NCBI GenBank assembly: GCA_030015575.1
Contig: JASDDO010000006.1
Location: 321,270,361 to 321,334,360 of the forward strand
Source of the DNA: Agapanthus africanus
Taxonomy: Eukaryota; Streptophyta; Magnoliopsida; Asparagales; Amaryllidaceae
Direction of reading: 5' to 3'
DNA: 64,000 bases
Shown here in pieces: positions 11,915 through 23,407 of the stretch. Numbering within the stretch: position 1 is the first letter of the stretch; the number at the start of each line of letters is the position of its first letter. A program made the translations under genes and the position numbers. A model generated the notes under the pieces. That model was given only the letters and a program-made list of their open reading frames with translations, made no database searches and was not told where the DNA came from.

Positions 11915-12255
11915 GCAACATGATGATGAATAAAGCAATACACTTTTCACTCCCCTCAAAAACTAGGGTTTGTGACTCCTTCCCCTTTCTCAAGGGTCTA
12001 AAACTCCCTTCCTCTTCTTTGAATTAAATCAAGAGTTTAACTCTTCCTTTCTCAAAAATAAATAGTTTTTCACCAAAAAAACCCACAAAGAAGAGCTCGG
12101 ATCTCCAATCAGATCTCGAAAAGGGGAGACTCTTAAGTCCCGTCCCCTTTTCTCCAAGACCCCGCCGATCAAGAGAAGGAAGAAGGAGACCCATATACAA
12201 AAATCTAACTTTGAACAGATCCAAGGCTCAAAAGAAGAGCAATAAATCCCCAGGA

Positions 12256-12350
12256 GTTTAACTCCTTTCTAAATCTGTTGGAGTTTAACTCCATAAATTA
12301 GTTTCTGTTAGGAGTTCAACTCCAAAAAAACTTCTTAGGAGTTCAACTCT
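12256..12350 (+). repeat. Short inverted-repeat cluster AGGAGTTYAACTCC in X2 LTR
   Basis: Four spaced copies of a palindrome around GAGTT-YAAC-TC (12257, 12285, 12310 and 12338 regions) precede the GC-rich array. The 3' LTR holds the same cluster at about 27736-27835, and X1 LTRs have a single copy (7360 and 46913 regions). Each copy could fold as a small hairpin. Confidence 0.6.
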
Positions 12351-12387
12351 CCAATCTAAGGGCCAGGCCCCTTCCCGCGGGTGTTTC

Positions 12388-12650
12388 CCGTGATCACGTG
12401 CACGCCACGTGACCCCGGGACGCTAAGGCACCCGTCGGTCACGTGTGCTCCACGTGACCCCGGGCGCTAGGGCGGGTCACGTGCGCGCCACGTGACCCCG
12501 GGGCGCTAAGGCGCCTATCGGTCACGTGCGCGCCATGTGACCCCGGGCGCTTGACCCCGGGCGCTGAGGCGCCCAATGGTTGGTTGTGCGCTACGTGACC
12601 CCGGGTGCTGAGGCGCCCAATGGTCGCGTGTGCGCCACATGCTATGCACT
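12388..12650 (+). repeat. GC-rich CACGTGACCCCGGGCGCT array in X2 5' LTR
   Basis: Tandem units of about 30-50 bp built around GCCACGTGACCCCGGG and GCTAAGGCGCC. The 3' LTR copy (27875-28320) has more units, explaining most of the LTR length difference (1,505 against 1,695 bp). Confidence 0.85.
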
Positions 12651-13100
12651 CGTCTTTAAGACGCATTTTCCCTTCTTTTTTTTGTGTGCACTCCATATTA
12701 AATGTGTCTCCCCCATTAGAAAAAATTTCTAACGGGGCGCTGCTCTGCACCCCGCAAGGGGGCTGCTAGCCCACTTGACCCCTAGCCCACTATCCCAGTA
12801 GTGGGACACCCGTGAAAACTCTGCGGGGCCCCCGATATATCCAAAACCCCTTTCAAAACACACACACACCAACGCACTGCATATTGAGTTCGCATGACCA
12901 GTTTAACCCGTCAATCGGAGGTTCCTTCGCTCCAAATGCGAAGGTTAATTAACGGCAGCTTAGTCCGCGTCTGCCGGAGATTCGGATCCCCACAATCAAT
13001 AAACCCCATCCTACCCTAGGCAGGGGGAATCTGTAATGCACTTGACAAGCGCGCGCGTATTCCCATCTCAATGGGATGACGAAAAACACCCTACAGATTC

Positions 13101-13119
13101 TGGCACGCCCGGTGGGTCC
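13101..13119 (+). promoter_or_regulatory. Primer-binding site of X2
   Basis: TGGCACGCCCGGTGGGTCC, five bases after the LTR end and two bases removed from the X1 site at its 3' part. Confidence 0.8.
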
Positions 13120-13237
13120 TATCTTTCCTCCCATATTTCGGGTTAAACGTTCATGCGAACTCAATCAATATACATACCTATATTTATACTAAAATAATGC
13201 TCTTTCATACAGGTTTTCAAGCAATCACTCTTCAACA

Positions 13238-15484
13238 ATGTCTCCGAAGATGAACTCAGCTCTCAGCATGGCTCCCGTCTCCTACACGATGAAGATAGAC
13301 TCTAGGACGGTCCTTTCGGCCAGTCTCAGGCGACAATGCGAGGAGCCGCCGCTACCATTTGGATCTATTATGTTCGTGTCAGCTAATGCCGTCCCAGCTC
13401 CTCAAGCTCCGGTAACAGACAAACTGGTCTCAAAAGGGAAAAGGCCGAATGTCATGGTCGCGAGGGCACCTCAACCCAAGCACAAATCCGTTTCCGAACG
13501 ACTCTCCATCGCCCCAGCTGGGGGCAAGGCCATCAACACCAACAAAGCAATAAGGCGTCTCGAGCAAGCTCCGGCGGTGCCCCTGACAACTGCTCGATCG
13601 GGTGTCTTCTCTAAGCTCCCTACTAATCGACTCACGGTGGCTTCCCAGGAAACAGATACCCGCTAAGCCCTTAAAATTGAGAAGCTAAAGCAGAAAAGGC
13701 TCAGATATAGAGTCAATAAAGGGCTAGGGCTCCTGCTAGGCTGAACCTCATGAGGTTCGAGGAACAGGGTTACCCCGCCAAAGATGAGGAAATGACTGGA
13801 TATGTGGTCTACACTGTCTACATGGTGGGCACACGCAGCAAGAGCAAGGATGGGACCACCACATCTCAAATCCAATCTGGTGTGAATATAGCTGTCACTT
13901 CTCAAGACCAGCATCCTCCGGAGGGTGATGAAAATCCTCCCAATGAGGATGATAGGCAGAAAGGCCTTTCGGTCCATGAAGAGTCAAGTTCGGACAGCGA
14001 AGAAGAGCCGACTTTCCGCCCTAGGACCGCGGAGCAAGAGCTGCTTCAAGAGCTCCAAAAACAGCTCAAAAGCAAAGACAAGGAGATGGCCAAGCTCTAT
14101 TCAAAAATTGATGACTTGACAAACGTCGTCTTACAGCTGAAGGCCCAACTTGCCTCTCAGCCGCCCAATCAGACGCAGGGCTCTCATAAACTAGGAAACA
14201 GTGTCCCGAAACAGCCGACGCCCGTTCCCTCAAATCCAAAAGTGGCGGACCGCATGAAAATCAGTCGCATCCTATCTCGGGAAATGTCTTGGCTGCCGAT
14301 GACAGTAGCCCGCTAACTTAAGATCAAATTATGGATTTGGTTGCCAGTAAAGTCAAAACATTGGTGGCCGAAGCCGAAGCGCAAAAAGATATCAGCAGTA
14401 GTGGGAGACCATATCCTGCTCAGTATGATCTGGTAGAATTTCCTAGCGGCTATGTCATCCCTAAATTCGGAAGATTCGATGGGACGGGAAATGCGAATCA
14501 GTACATCGCCCACTTCAAAGCCTCATGCAGAAATACTGGGGGCAACGATGCGCTTCTACTCCGCCAGTTCGTTAATTGCTTGACTGATGTTGCTATCGAC
14601 TGGTACACGAGCATACCGGATGGCTCCATTACTACTTTCGTCCAAATGGAATCTTTGTTTCGACAAAGGTTCAAAAGCGTCAGCGATAAGATCACCATTG
14701 CCGAGCTCGTAAGGACCAAGCCCAAGAACAACGAAAGCAGCACGGATTTTATAACCCAATGGCGCAATCTCACCGTCAAATGTGAACCACCGATAGAGCA
14801 GGACCAATCTGTCAGTCTCGTTGTCAGAAATCTCAACAATTGGAAGGCCCCGTTTCTATGCACCGCGGGTCTCAAAACATTCCAAGAGCTGACCAGGAAA
14901 GTTCAAATGCTGGAGCGCTCAAAGCAGGAATCCTCCTCGGATTCCCAAAATAACAATAGGTCCTAGAGAAACCGAAAGGACGATAATCGCAAAGGCGAAA
15001 ATTCCGACGATTCTGAATCTTTCAATGCCACGGCTAACCAAAATAAGAAAGGGTTGAGCAGGCCTAATGTCAACCAGCCTCGGAAGCCAGTGTTCGGAGA
15101 GGGAGGAGAATCTCCACTGAAAGAGAAGCTGGATAAGGTCTATTCTTTCAGAAGGGACAAAATACGTAAAATATTCAAAGACGCCCTGAGGAACGGTCTA
15201 CAACTGCCAGAGTCAAAAGACTGCATGAAGCGAATATGACCGACGACCCCAAATACTGCCCCTATCATAGAGTGATAGGTCAAGCCATTGAGGACTGCTT
15301 CGTCTTCAAAGATTGGGTCGAAAAGCAATACAAGGCAGGAGAGATAGAACTGTCTAAAGGCGTGTTAGTAAACAGTCAAGCTGCAATCGGTAATTTCATA
15401 CAAACGGAGACCGAAGTTCTTCGTGAAACTGATTCTCTCAGACATCTGCCTTTCTCTGAAAACAATCGACCACCACGTCATTAA
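13238..15484 (+). pseudogene. gag: X2 gag, broken
   Basis: Begins at the ATG of MSPKMNSAL and ends in the NNRPPRH stop that X3 also uses. Parts in order: N-terminal region (13238-13666), acidic linker with TFRPRTAEQELLQEL (about 14010), gag core with GRFDGTGN and ESLFRQRF (14460-14700), an Arg/Asp-rich hinge, and the CPYHRVIGQAIEDC knuckle-like motif (about 15255-15300). Breaks: TAA at 13664-13666, frame changes near 13740 and 14310, TAG at 14964-14966 (Trp in X3) and a frame change near 15225. It would supply particle protein for a non-autonomous element, but this copy cannot be read through. Confidence 0.88.
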
Positions 15485-16102
15485 ACTGGAACAATCGACC
15501 TCTAAGTCGTTAAACTAGGAATGTAAAAAAATGTGTGTAAACAAAAAAAAAGGAATGTGTAAATAAATAAATAAAAAGAAAAGCCGAAATGATGGGGCAA
15601 CTCGCAATAAAAATCAGCGAGTAAAAATAAAAAAGAAAATAAAGCCGAAATGATAGGGCAACCGCAAATAAAAAGCCGAAATGATAGGGCAACCGCGACC
15701 TTTGAGATAAGAAAAGCTGAAATGATAGAGCAATCGCTGTAAAACAAAAAAAAACAAACAAAAAATAAAAAAAAAGAAGCAAAGCAACAAACAAAACAAT
15801 GGCGAATGATGAGTCGCTCTTGATACCATATTCCAGTGCAGCGATGCAGACGCTGGCTAAAATCCAAATCCCCAAGTGGCGAATGATGAGTCGCTCTTGG
15901 TACCATATTCCAGTGCAGCGATACAGATGCCAACCAAAATCCAATTTTCCAAAATTCTTCCGGCCCTACGGCTAGTCCCCAAATTGACTACTGTATACAA
16001 TCCACGGGCTCAAATAATTCTCATCATACCCATGCCCCACCGTAATCACCAGTTACGCGGCTAGTCTCCGCCTTTGGAATTATGCTCCATTGAGAAGACC
16101 CA

Positions 16103-16318
16103 CTCATGTGTCCTCACGATACATGAGGAGAATAAACCTTTGTGGGATCCTTATGACTCATAAAAGAAAAACACACTTAGGAGTCCTCACGACTTCTAAA
16201 GAGAAAATACACATGCGGGATCCTTATGACTCGTAAGGAGAAAATGCTTTTATGGGACCCTCACGGCCTATAAAATTGAAAAGCCTTAGGCGATAGGGAT
16301 CTAAACCTGTCTCTTAAG
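16103..16318 (+). repeat. Hairpin array of X2, copy A
   Basis: Successive short stems: CTCATGTGTC/GATACATGAG (16103-16127), TTTGTG/CATAAA (16139-16164), TTAGGAGTC/GACTTCTAA (16177-16199), a TGCGG/TCGTA stem near 16215-16235, TTTTATGGG/CCTATAAAA (16249-16275 region), and CTTAGG/CTTAAG with an inner GATAGG-type stem (16284-16318). Several have loops of the form CYYAC and are separated by GGAGAAAAT-like purine spacers. Other copies of the array keep this order with different stem bases. Confidence 0.8.
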
Positions 16319-16525
16319 CCATCGCTCCCCAATCCCCAAGAGACGAATGATGAGTCGCTCCTGGTACCATATTCCAGTGCAGCGATGCAGACGCCAACCA
16401 AATTTCAAACCCCAATCACTAAGTGGCGAATGATGAGTCGCTCCTGGTACCATATTCCAGTGCAGCGATGCAGACGCCAACCAAATTCCAAATCCCATAT
16501 CCCAAACGGCGAATGATGAGTCGCT

Positions 16526-16530
16526 CCTGG
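16526..16530. repeat. Target-site duplication of X3, left copy (CCTGG)
   Basis: CCTGG before the X3 LTR, repeated at 24942-24946 after it. The interrupted sequence is a 54-bp hairpin unit, which can be matched across the site from intact copies next door. Confidence 0.95.
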
Positions 16531-17029
16531 TGTAGGGTGTTTTTCGTCACCCCATTGAGATGGGAATACGCGCGCGCTTGTCAGGCGTACTACAAATTCC
16601 CCCTGCCTAGGGTAGGCGGGGGTTTAATGATTGTGGGGATCCGAATCTTCGGCAGCCGCGGACTAAGCTGCCGTTAATTACCCCTCGCCTTTAGGGCGAG
16701 GGAACCTCTTATTGACGGGTTAAACTGGTCATGCGAACTCAATGTGCGATGTGCGCGTGTTCTGTTTTGAAAGGGGGGTTTTGGATATATCGGGAGCCAT
16801 GCAGAGTTTTTACGGGGGTCCCGCTACCCGGATAGCGGGCTGGGGGTCAAGGGGGCTAGCAGCCCCCTTGCGGGGTTCGGGGCAGCGCCCCGGCCCGAAA
16901 ATTTTTTGGAGGGGGAGAATGTTGCGGAGTATGTATATGTGTGAATTTGTATACATATGTATATGTATATGTATGTACATAAAAAGAGGGGGAAAAGGCA
17001 TCCAAGGGATGCATGGGGCCAGCGCCTTG

Positions 17030-17450
17030 AGCGCTGTGCGCTTAGGTGCTGTGCGCTCAGGCGCAAGCGCGCCACGTGTCGGCACGTGGGCGCTTTGCGC
17101 ATAAGCGCTGCGCGCAGGTGCGCAAGCGCGCAGATGCGTAAGCGCGCGCCACGTGTCGACACGTGGGCGCTTTGCGCAAGAGCGCTGCGTGCAGGTGCGC
17201 AAGCGCGCGCGCGCCACGTGTCGGCACGCGGGCGTTTTGCACAATGCGCGTTGGAGCGCAAGCGCGCGCGCGCCACGTGTCGGCACGCGGGCACTTTGCG
17301 CACTTGCGCAAGCACGCAGGAGCGCAAGCGCGCGCGCCACGTGTCGGCACGCGGGCGCTTTGCGCACTTGCGTTGCGCGCTGGAGCGCAAACGCAAGCGC
17401 GCGCGCCACGTGTCGGCACGTGGGCGCTTTGCGCTCGAGCGCTAGCGCGC
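17030..17450 (-). repeat. GC-rich CACGTGTCGGCACG array in X3 3' LTR
   Basis: Units of about 55-65 bp with GCGCGCCACGTGTCGGCACG, GGGCGCTTTGCGCA and GCAAGCGCGC. Compared with the other LTR (23930-24220) it has additional units. Long open frames run through it in several directions because the sequence is GC-rich and repetitive, not because it codes. Confidence 0.85.
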
Positions 17451-17827
17451 CGGCGAGGATGAGAGGCTTTTAGCCTGAAAAAAAAGATTTCTCAAAGGAG
17501 AAATCAGAGAGGAGTCGGGCTCCTGAATGTGTTTTGGGTTTAATGGAAGTGGTTCTTCTTCTTCCTCCTGTTGCTTACTGGATCTTGAAGATCAAGAGAT
17601 GTGAAATCTCAAAATCTCTCCTTTTTAAGATCTGATAACAGATCCAAGTTCCCCTTTGTGGGTTTTGTGGTGTAAAACTAGTTTGTTTTATAAAAAGGAG
17701 AGTAGAACTCTTGATTTAATTTAAAAGAAAGAAGAAGGTTTTGGAACCTTGAAGAAGGAAGAAAGATCTCAGATCTGAAGCTTTTTTTGGAGAGAGAAAA
17801 AGTTTTTGAGATATTTCATTATCTTTG

Positions 17828-17835
17828 CCTTTATA
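17828..17835 (-). promoter_or_regulatory. TATA box of X3 3' LTR
   Basis: TATAAAGG on the minus strand, matching the X1 LTR TATA box; the 5' LTR copy is 24609-24616. Confidence 0.65.
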
Positions 17836-18160
17836 GGCCATACATTTTACACATAGCCCCTTGGGCTTCACAAAATGGCATTTTGCCATCCCATGGCTCA
17901 TGTGCCATTTCATTTTTGCACATAAGCCATGGGCTTACAAAATATTGGCTTTATGCCCATTTTGTTTACATTCATGCATAAAAAATTACATAAAAATTAT
18001 TTATGACATGATTTATATTTAGCATGGGGAGGGTCGGCCGCTTCATGTTTCGGACTCGACCTGGGCATGGGCCCACTTGACCCGGGCTTGGGCCCACCTA
18101 GCTTAGGGGTTGACCTTGACTTTGACTCGGTCAACCGGGGTGTAAATTTTTACCCCAACA

Positions 18161-18176
18161 AATTGCCCCCCATCAA
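18161..18176 (-). promoter_or_regulatory. Polypurine tract of X3
   Basis: On the minus strand TTGATGGGGGGCAATT abuts the start of the 3' LTR. The X2 equivalent is 27066-27081 and X1 has 46205-46218. This tract primes plus-strand DNA synthesis in LTR elements. Confidence 0.8.
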
Positions 18177-18240
18177 TAAATGCACACCGCCCATTTGAGT
18201 TGTGTGCATGAAATTGATGGATCTTGAAGTTGGACTTCGA

Positions 18241-19065
18241 GTTAGAACATCATTCCAGGGGCGGAACATCATCCCAGGGAGCATGATTCCCAGGGATCGG
18301 AGCAACATTCTGATCCGCGGAGCATAATTCCAGAGATCAGAGCATCGTTCCGAAGAGCGGAGCATAATTTCAGGGGATCGGAGCATCATTCCGATGGGTG
18401 GAGCATGATTCCAAAGTTCGGAGCATCTTTCCGAAGAGCGGAGCATAATTCCAGGGGATCGGAGCATCATTCCAATCCGCGGAGCATAATTCCAGGGATC
18501 GGAGCATCATTCCAATTTGTGGAGCATAATTCCACGGATCGGAGCATCATTCCGATTTTCGGAGCATAATTCCAGGGATCGGATCATCATTCCGATGATC
18601 GGAGCATAATTTCAGGGGATCGGAGCATCATTCCGATGGGTGGAGCATGATTCCAGAGTTCGGAGCATCTTTCCGAAGAGCGGAGCATAATTCCAGGGGA
18701 TCGGAGCATCATTCCGATCCGCGGAGCATAATTCCAGGGATCGGAGCATCATTCCGATTTGTGGAGCATAATTCCACGGATCGGAGCATCATTCCGATTT
18801 GCGGAGCATAATTCCAGGGATCGGAGCATCATTCCGATGATCGGAGCATGATTCCAGGGGATCGGAGCATCATTCCGATGAGCGGAGCATGATTCCAGGG
18901 TTCGGAGCATCATTCCGAAGAGCGGAGCATGATTCCAGGATTCGGAGCATCGTTCCGAAGGGCGGACATCGTTCCGAAGGGCGGAGCATCTTTCTGAAGA
19001 GCAGAGCATGATTCCAGGGGTACGGAGCATCATTCCGAAGTGCCGCAGACATTCTGACCGAAGCA
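18241..19065 (-). repeat. 20-bp minisatellite of X3
   Basis: About forty degenerate units of roughly 20 bp, CGGAGCATMATTCCRNNNNT on the plus strand. They often alternate as a 40-bp pair (AATTCCAGGGAT then CATTCCGATTTG). X2 has the same repeat on the plus strand at about 26340-27000. Frames stay open on the minus strand through parts of it, but give only a low-complexity MLRS/SERCS repeat. Confidence 0.85.
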
Positions 19066-19765
19066 TGATTTCGATGCAGAGGTAAATTCCTAGGCGATGT
19101 ATAATTCCGACAAGGAAGGCAAATATTCCAAGGTGAAGCATTGATTTCGACACGGGATATATTCTGAGACGGAGCATGATTCCGGCGCAGAACGTGTTGG
19201 CTAACTTGATTCCGAGACGAAGCATAATTTCGACTGGGAAGGCAGGTACACCGAGGCGAAGCATCATTTCGACACGGGGTGCATTCTGAGACTAAGCATA
19301 ATTCCGACGCAGAGCTTGCTGGTTGACTTGATTCCGAGGCGGAGCATAATTCCGACGAGGAGGTCGTTTGTTGATTCCGAGCCGAAGCATAATTCCGACA
19401 GGGAAGGCAGGTATACCGAGGTGAAGCATTGATTTCGACACGGGATATATACTGAGACGGAGCATGATTCCGGCGCAGAACTTGTTGGCTAACTTGATTC
19501 CGAGACGAAGCATAATTTCGACAGGGAAGGCAGGTACACCGAGGCGAAGCATCATTTCGACACGGGGTGCATTCTGAGACTAAGCATAATTCCGACGCAG
19601 AGCTTGCTGGTTGACTTGATTCCGAGGCGGAGCATAATTCCGACGAGGAGGTCGTTGGTTGATTCCGAGCCGAAGCATAATTCCGACAGGGAAGGCAGGT
19701 ATACCGAGGCGAAGCATGATTTCAACACGGGGTAAATTCTGGGACAGAGCATGATTCCGCCGTAG
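19066..19765 (-). repeat. Higher-order repeat of X3, period about 288 bp
   Basis: Related CGAAGCATAATTCCGA units are organised in a longer repeat: the block with CGGGATAT at 19153 recurs at 19441, a distance of 288 bases. A third, partial block follows to about 19765. X2 has a shorter related stretch at 25960-26340. No function can be read from it. Confidence 0.75.
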
Positions 19766-19794
19766 AGGTTGTTGGTTTGATTTGATTTGGGTTG

Positions 19795-20284
19795 ACATCA
19801 GCATCGCTACACTGGAATATGGTACCAGGAGCGAATCATCATTTGTCATGAGAGGATTTGGGAATTAGGGTTTTTATTTGGCATCTGCATTGCTGCACTG
19901 GAATAATGTCAGGAGCAACTCATCATATGCCCCGAGAGGATTTGGATTTGGTTTGTTTGGCATCTGCATTGCTGCACTGAAATAATGCCAGGAGCAACTC
20001 ATCATTTGCCCCGGGAGGACTTGGGAGAGATTGGGATCGTTTTACGCCTGTGAATTGTATACGGTTTTGCAGGATGTATGATCCAGACCGTAGGGCCGAA
20101 AAAAATATTTCGAGATTTTGTCGGCGTCTGCATCGCTGCACTAGAATATGGTACCAGGAGCGACTCATCATTCGCCATTTGGGTATGGGATTCGGAATTT
20201 GGTTGGCGTCTGCATCGCTGCACTGGAATATGGTACCAGGAGCGACTCATCATTCGCCTTTTGGGGTATGGGGAGCGATGGCTT
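19795..20284 (-). repeat. 52-54-bp hairpin units of X3
   Basis: Several copies of the unit known from X2, here on the minus strand (near 19795-19850, 19880-19930, 19957-20010, 20123-20177 and 20203-20256). Some have the CG-type stem, others the CA/TG-type stem. Confidence 0.8.
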
Positions 20285-20500
20285 AGGAGACAGGTTTGGA
20301 TCCCTATCACCTAAGACTTTTCAATTTTATGGGCCGCGAGGGTCCCATAAAAGCATTTTCTCCCTACGAGTCGTAAGGATCCCGCAGGTGTATTTTCTCC
20401 TTAAGAGTCGTGAGGACTCCTAAGTGTGTTTTTCCTTGGTGAGTCATAAGGATCTCACGAAGGTTTGTTCTCCTCATGCATCGTGAGGACACATGAGTGG
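20285..20500 (-). repeat. Hairpin array of X3
   Basis: The array of X2 (16103-16318) in reverse order on the plus strand. It includes TTTTATGGGCC/GGTCCCATAAAA (20325-20352), a TAGGAGT-type stem (20400-20430), and CTCATG/CATGAG (20473-20497) at its outer end. Some stems hold mismatches here. Confidence 0.75.
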
Positions 20501-21010
20501 GTCTTTCCAATGAAGCATAATTCCAAAGGCGGAGACCCGCCGCATAACTGGTGGTTGCGGTGGGGCATGGGTATGCTGAGAATTATTTGAGCCCATGGAT
20601 TGTATACGGTAGTCAATTTGGGGACTGGCCATTGGGCTGGGAGAATTTTGGAAATTTGAATTTTTGTTGGCGTCAGTATCGCTACACTGGAATATGGTAC
20701 CAAGAGCGACTCATCATTCACCATTGCTTTGTTTTGTTTTGTTTTTTTTTTTTTTGTTTTACCGCGATTGCTCTATCATTTCAGCTTTTCTTATCACGAA
20801 GGTCGCGATTGCCCTATCATTTCGGCTATTTATTCACGGTTGCCCTATCATTTCGGCTTTATTTTCATTTTCATTTTTACTCGCTGATTTTTATTGCGAG
20901 TTGCCCCATCATTTCGGCTTTTCTTTATTTTTCTTTTATTTACACATTTTTTTTATTTACATTTTTTTTACATTTCCAGTTTAACGACTTAGAGGTCGAT
21001 TATTCCCAGT
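20501..21010 (-). repeat. X3 region between hairpin array and gag
   Basis: Contains one hairpin unit (about 20668-20722), a T-rich tract (20730-20760), several AAAGCCGAAATGATAGGGCAAC-type repeats on the minus strand (20765-20925), and two copies of the CGACC-AAGTCGTTAAACT motif (20976-21030). X2 15485-15800 has the same parts in the same order. I see no gene. Confidence 0.75.
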
Positions 21011-23262
21011 TTAATGACGTGGCGGTCGATTGTTTTCAGAGAAAGGCAAATACCTGAGAGAATCGATTTCACGAAGAACTTCGGTCTCCGTTTGTATGAA
21101 ATTGGCGGTTGTAGCTTGACTGTTTGTTAACACGCCTTTGGACAGTTCTATCTCTCCTGCCTTGTATTGCTTTTCGACCCAATCTTTGAAGACGAAGCAG
21201 TCCTCAATGGCATGGCCTATCACTCTGTGATAGGGGCAGTATTTGGGGTCATCGGTCCTATTCGCTTCCTGCGGTCTTTTTGACTCTGGCAGTTGTAGAC
21301 CGTTCTTCAGGACGTCTTTGAATATTTTACGGATTTTGTCCCTTCTGAAGGAAAAGACCTTATCCAGCTTCTCTTTCAGTGGAGATTCTCCCCCCTCTCC
21401 GAACATTGGCTTCCGAAGCTGGTTGGCATTAGGCCCGCTCAACCCTTGCTTATTTCGGTTAGCCGAAGCATTGAAAGATTCAGAATCGTCGGGATCTCCG
21501 TCTTTGCGATTATCATCCTTTCGGTTTCTCCATGACCTATTGTTATTTTGGGAATCCGAGGAGGACTCCTGCTTTGAGCGCTCCAGCATCTGAACTTTCC
21601 TGGTCAGCTCTTGGAATGTTTTGAGACCCGCGGTGCATAGAAACGGGGCCATCCAATTGTTGATATTTCCGACGAGGAGACTGACAGATTGGTCCTGCTC
21701 TATCAGTGGTTCATATTTGACAGAGAGATTGCGCCATCGGGTTATAAAATCCATGTTGCTTTCGTTGTTCTTGGGCTTGGTCCTTACGAGCTCGGCAATG
21801 GTGATCTTATCGCTGACGCTCATGAACCTTTGTCGAAACAAAGATTCCATTTGGACGAAAGTAGTAACGGAGCCATCTGGTATGCTCGCGTACCAGTCGA
21901 AAGCAACATCGGTCAGGCTATTAACGAACTGGCGGAGGAGAAGCGCATCATTGCCCCCAGTATTCCCGCAAGAGGCTTTGAAGTGGGCGATGTGTTGATT
22001 CGCATTTCCCGTCCCATCGAATCTTCCGAATTTAGGGATGACATAGCCGCTAGGAAATTCCACCAGATCATACTGAGCAGGATATGGTCTCCCACTACTG
22101 CTGATATCTTTTTGCGCTTCGGCTTCGGCCACCAATGTTTTGAGTTTGCTGGCAACCAAATCCATGATTTGATCTTGAGTTAGCGGGCTACTGTCATCGG
22201 TAGCCAAGACATTTCCTGAGATAGGATGCGATTGACTTTCATGAGGTCTGCCCACTTTTGGATTTGAGGGAATAGGCGTCGGTTGCTTTGGGACACCGTT
22301 TCCCGGTTCATGAGCTGAGCCCTGTGCTTGATTGGGCGGCTGAGAGGCAAGTTGGGCCGTAAGCCGTAAGACGACATTTGTCAAGTCGTCGATCTTTGAG
22401 TAGAGCTTGGCCATCTCCTTATCTTTGCTTCTGAGCTGTTTTCGGAGCTCTTGGAGAAGTTGCTGCTCTGTGGTCTTAGGACGGAAAGTTGGCTCATCTT
22501 CGCTTTCCGAGCCTGACTCCTCATGAATTGAGGGCTCTCTCTGCCTATCAGCCTCATCGAGAGGGTTTTCATCATCCAGCGGAGGCGGCTATTCTTGGGA
22601 AGTGGCAACCACATTAAAGCCAGATTGGATTTGAGATGTGGTAGCCCGTCCTTGCTCTTGCTGCGCGTGCCCACCACGTAGACAGTGTGGATAACACATT
22701 CAGCCATCCCCTCATCTTTGGCGGGGTAACCCTGTTCTTCGAACCTCATGAGGTTTAGCCTGGCAGTAGCCCTAGCCCTTTTGTTGGCTCTATATCTGAG
22801 CCTTTTCTCCCTCAGCTTCTCGATTTTGAAGGCTTGGCCGGCATCTGCTACCCGGGAAGCCATTGTGAGTTGATCAGAGGGGAGCTTAGAGAAGACACCC
22901 GATCGAGCAGTGGTCAAGGGCACCGCTGGAGCTTGCTCAGGACGCGTTGTAGCTTTATTGGTGTTGATGGCCTTGCCCCCAGCTGGGGCCAAGGAAATTC
23001 GTTCAGACACCGACTTGCGTTTGGGTTGGGGCGCCCTTGAGATCACCACATTTGGTCTCTTGCCTTTCGAGACCGGTTTGTCTGCCACCGGGGCTTGAGG
23101 AGCTGGGATGGCGCCAACTGGCATGAACATAATAGAGCCGAATGGTAGCAGCGGCTCCTCCCATTGTCTTCCGAGACTGGCCGGGAGGACCGTCCTAGAG
23201 TCTATCCTCATCGTGTAGAAGACGGGAGCCGTGCTGAGAGCTGAGTTCATCATCGGAGACAT
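21011..23262 (-). pseudogene. gag: X3 gag, nearly intact
   Basis: Reads from the ATG at 23262 (MSPMMNSAL) to the stop at 21011 (NNRPPRH). The 467-residue C-terminal frame from 22414 is free of stops. It holds a KEMAKLYSKIDDLTNVV coiled-coil-like segment, GRFDGTGNANQHIAHF, ESLFRQRFMSVSDKI, an Arg/Asp-rich hinge and the CPYHRVIGHAIEDC knuckle-like motif. The N-terminal frame (23262 to about 22650) is separated by one frame change near 22650 and an in-frame stop in the acidic linker near 22590. Gag would assemble particles; pol functions would have to come from another element. Only one or two lesions separate this copy from a full frame, so it is the least decayed coding region here. Confidence 0.88.
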
Positions 23263-23383
23263 TGTTGAAAGGTGATCGCTTGAAAATCCTGCATGAAAAA
23301 AGCATTATTTTTAGTATAAATATAGGTATGTATATTGATTGAGTTCGCATGAACGCTTAACCCGAAATATGGGAGGAGAGATT

Positions 23384-23402
23384 GGTCCTACCGGGCGTGC
23401 CA
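23384..23402 (-). promoter_or_regulatory. Primer-binding site of X3
   Basis: On the minus strand TGGCACGCCCGGTAGGACC, next to the 5' LTR end at 23408. Confidence 0.85.
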
Positions 23403-23407
23403 GAACC

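Larger units (their letters stand above)
11591..13095 (+). repeat. 5' LTR of X2
   Basis: 1,505 bp, TGTTGGGGTCAAAA to CACCCTACA. It has a TATA box (11907-11914), repeated AGGAGTTYAACTCC-type palindromes (12256-12350), a GC-rich CACGTG array (12388-12650) and a conserved end shared with X1 and X3. Confidence 0.93.
15485..16530 (+). repeat. X2 3' non-coding region, part 1
   Basis: Directly after gag come two copies of a motif around CGACCnnnAAGTCGTTAAACT (15480-15522). Next are short repeats of GCCGAAATGATAGGGCAACCGC (15580-15740), then 54-bp hairpin units at 15801-15854, 15878-15931, 16342-16395, 16425-16478 and the first part of another from 16508. A hairpin array lies at 16103-16318. X3 interrupts the last unit at 16530. 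The same ordered blocks occur in X3 on the minus strand, so this is an element feature. Confidence 0.85.
16531..18160 (-). repeat. 3' LTR of X3
   Basis: 1,630 bp, TGTAGGGTG to CCCCAACA on the plus strand, the reverse of the X1/X2 LTR termini. It carries the GC-rich array (17030-17450) and a TATA box (17828-17835, minus). It is close to the 5' copy (23408-24941), which is shorter mainly because its array has fewer units. Confidence 0.93.

Noticed and set aside
15502-15944. Hydrophobic minus-strand frames that resemble membrane proteins
   Set aside because: Reverse reading of an A-rich repeat region of X2; Phe/Leu/Ser runs come from poly-A tracts. The matching stretch in X3 gives the same illusion.
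16810-17473. Long Arg/Ala/Cys-rich frames on both strands (also 23687-24276)
   Set aside because: They lie in the GC-rich LTR array, overlap each other in several frames and have no domain; low stop density is due to base composition.
18749-19849. Minus-strand frames with MLRLG repeats
   Set aside because: Read-through of the X3 minisatellite; low complexity and not conserved in phase between units.
21621-22183. Plus-strand frames of 125-164 residues
   Set aside because: Antisense to the X3 gag, with no retrotransposon or host motif.
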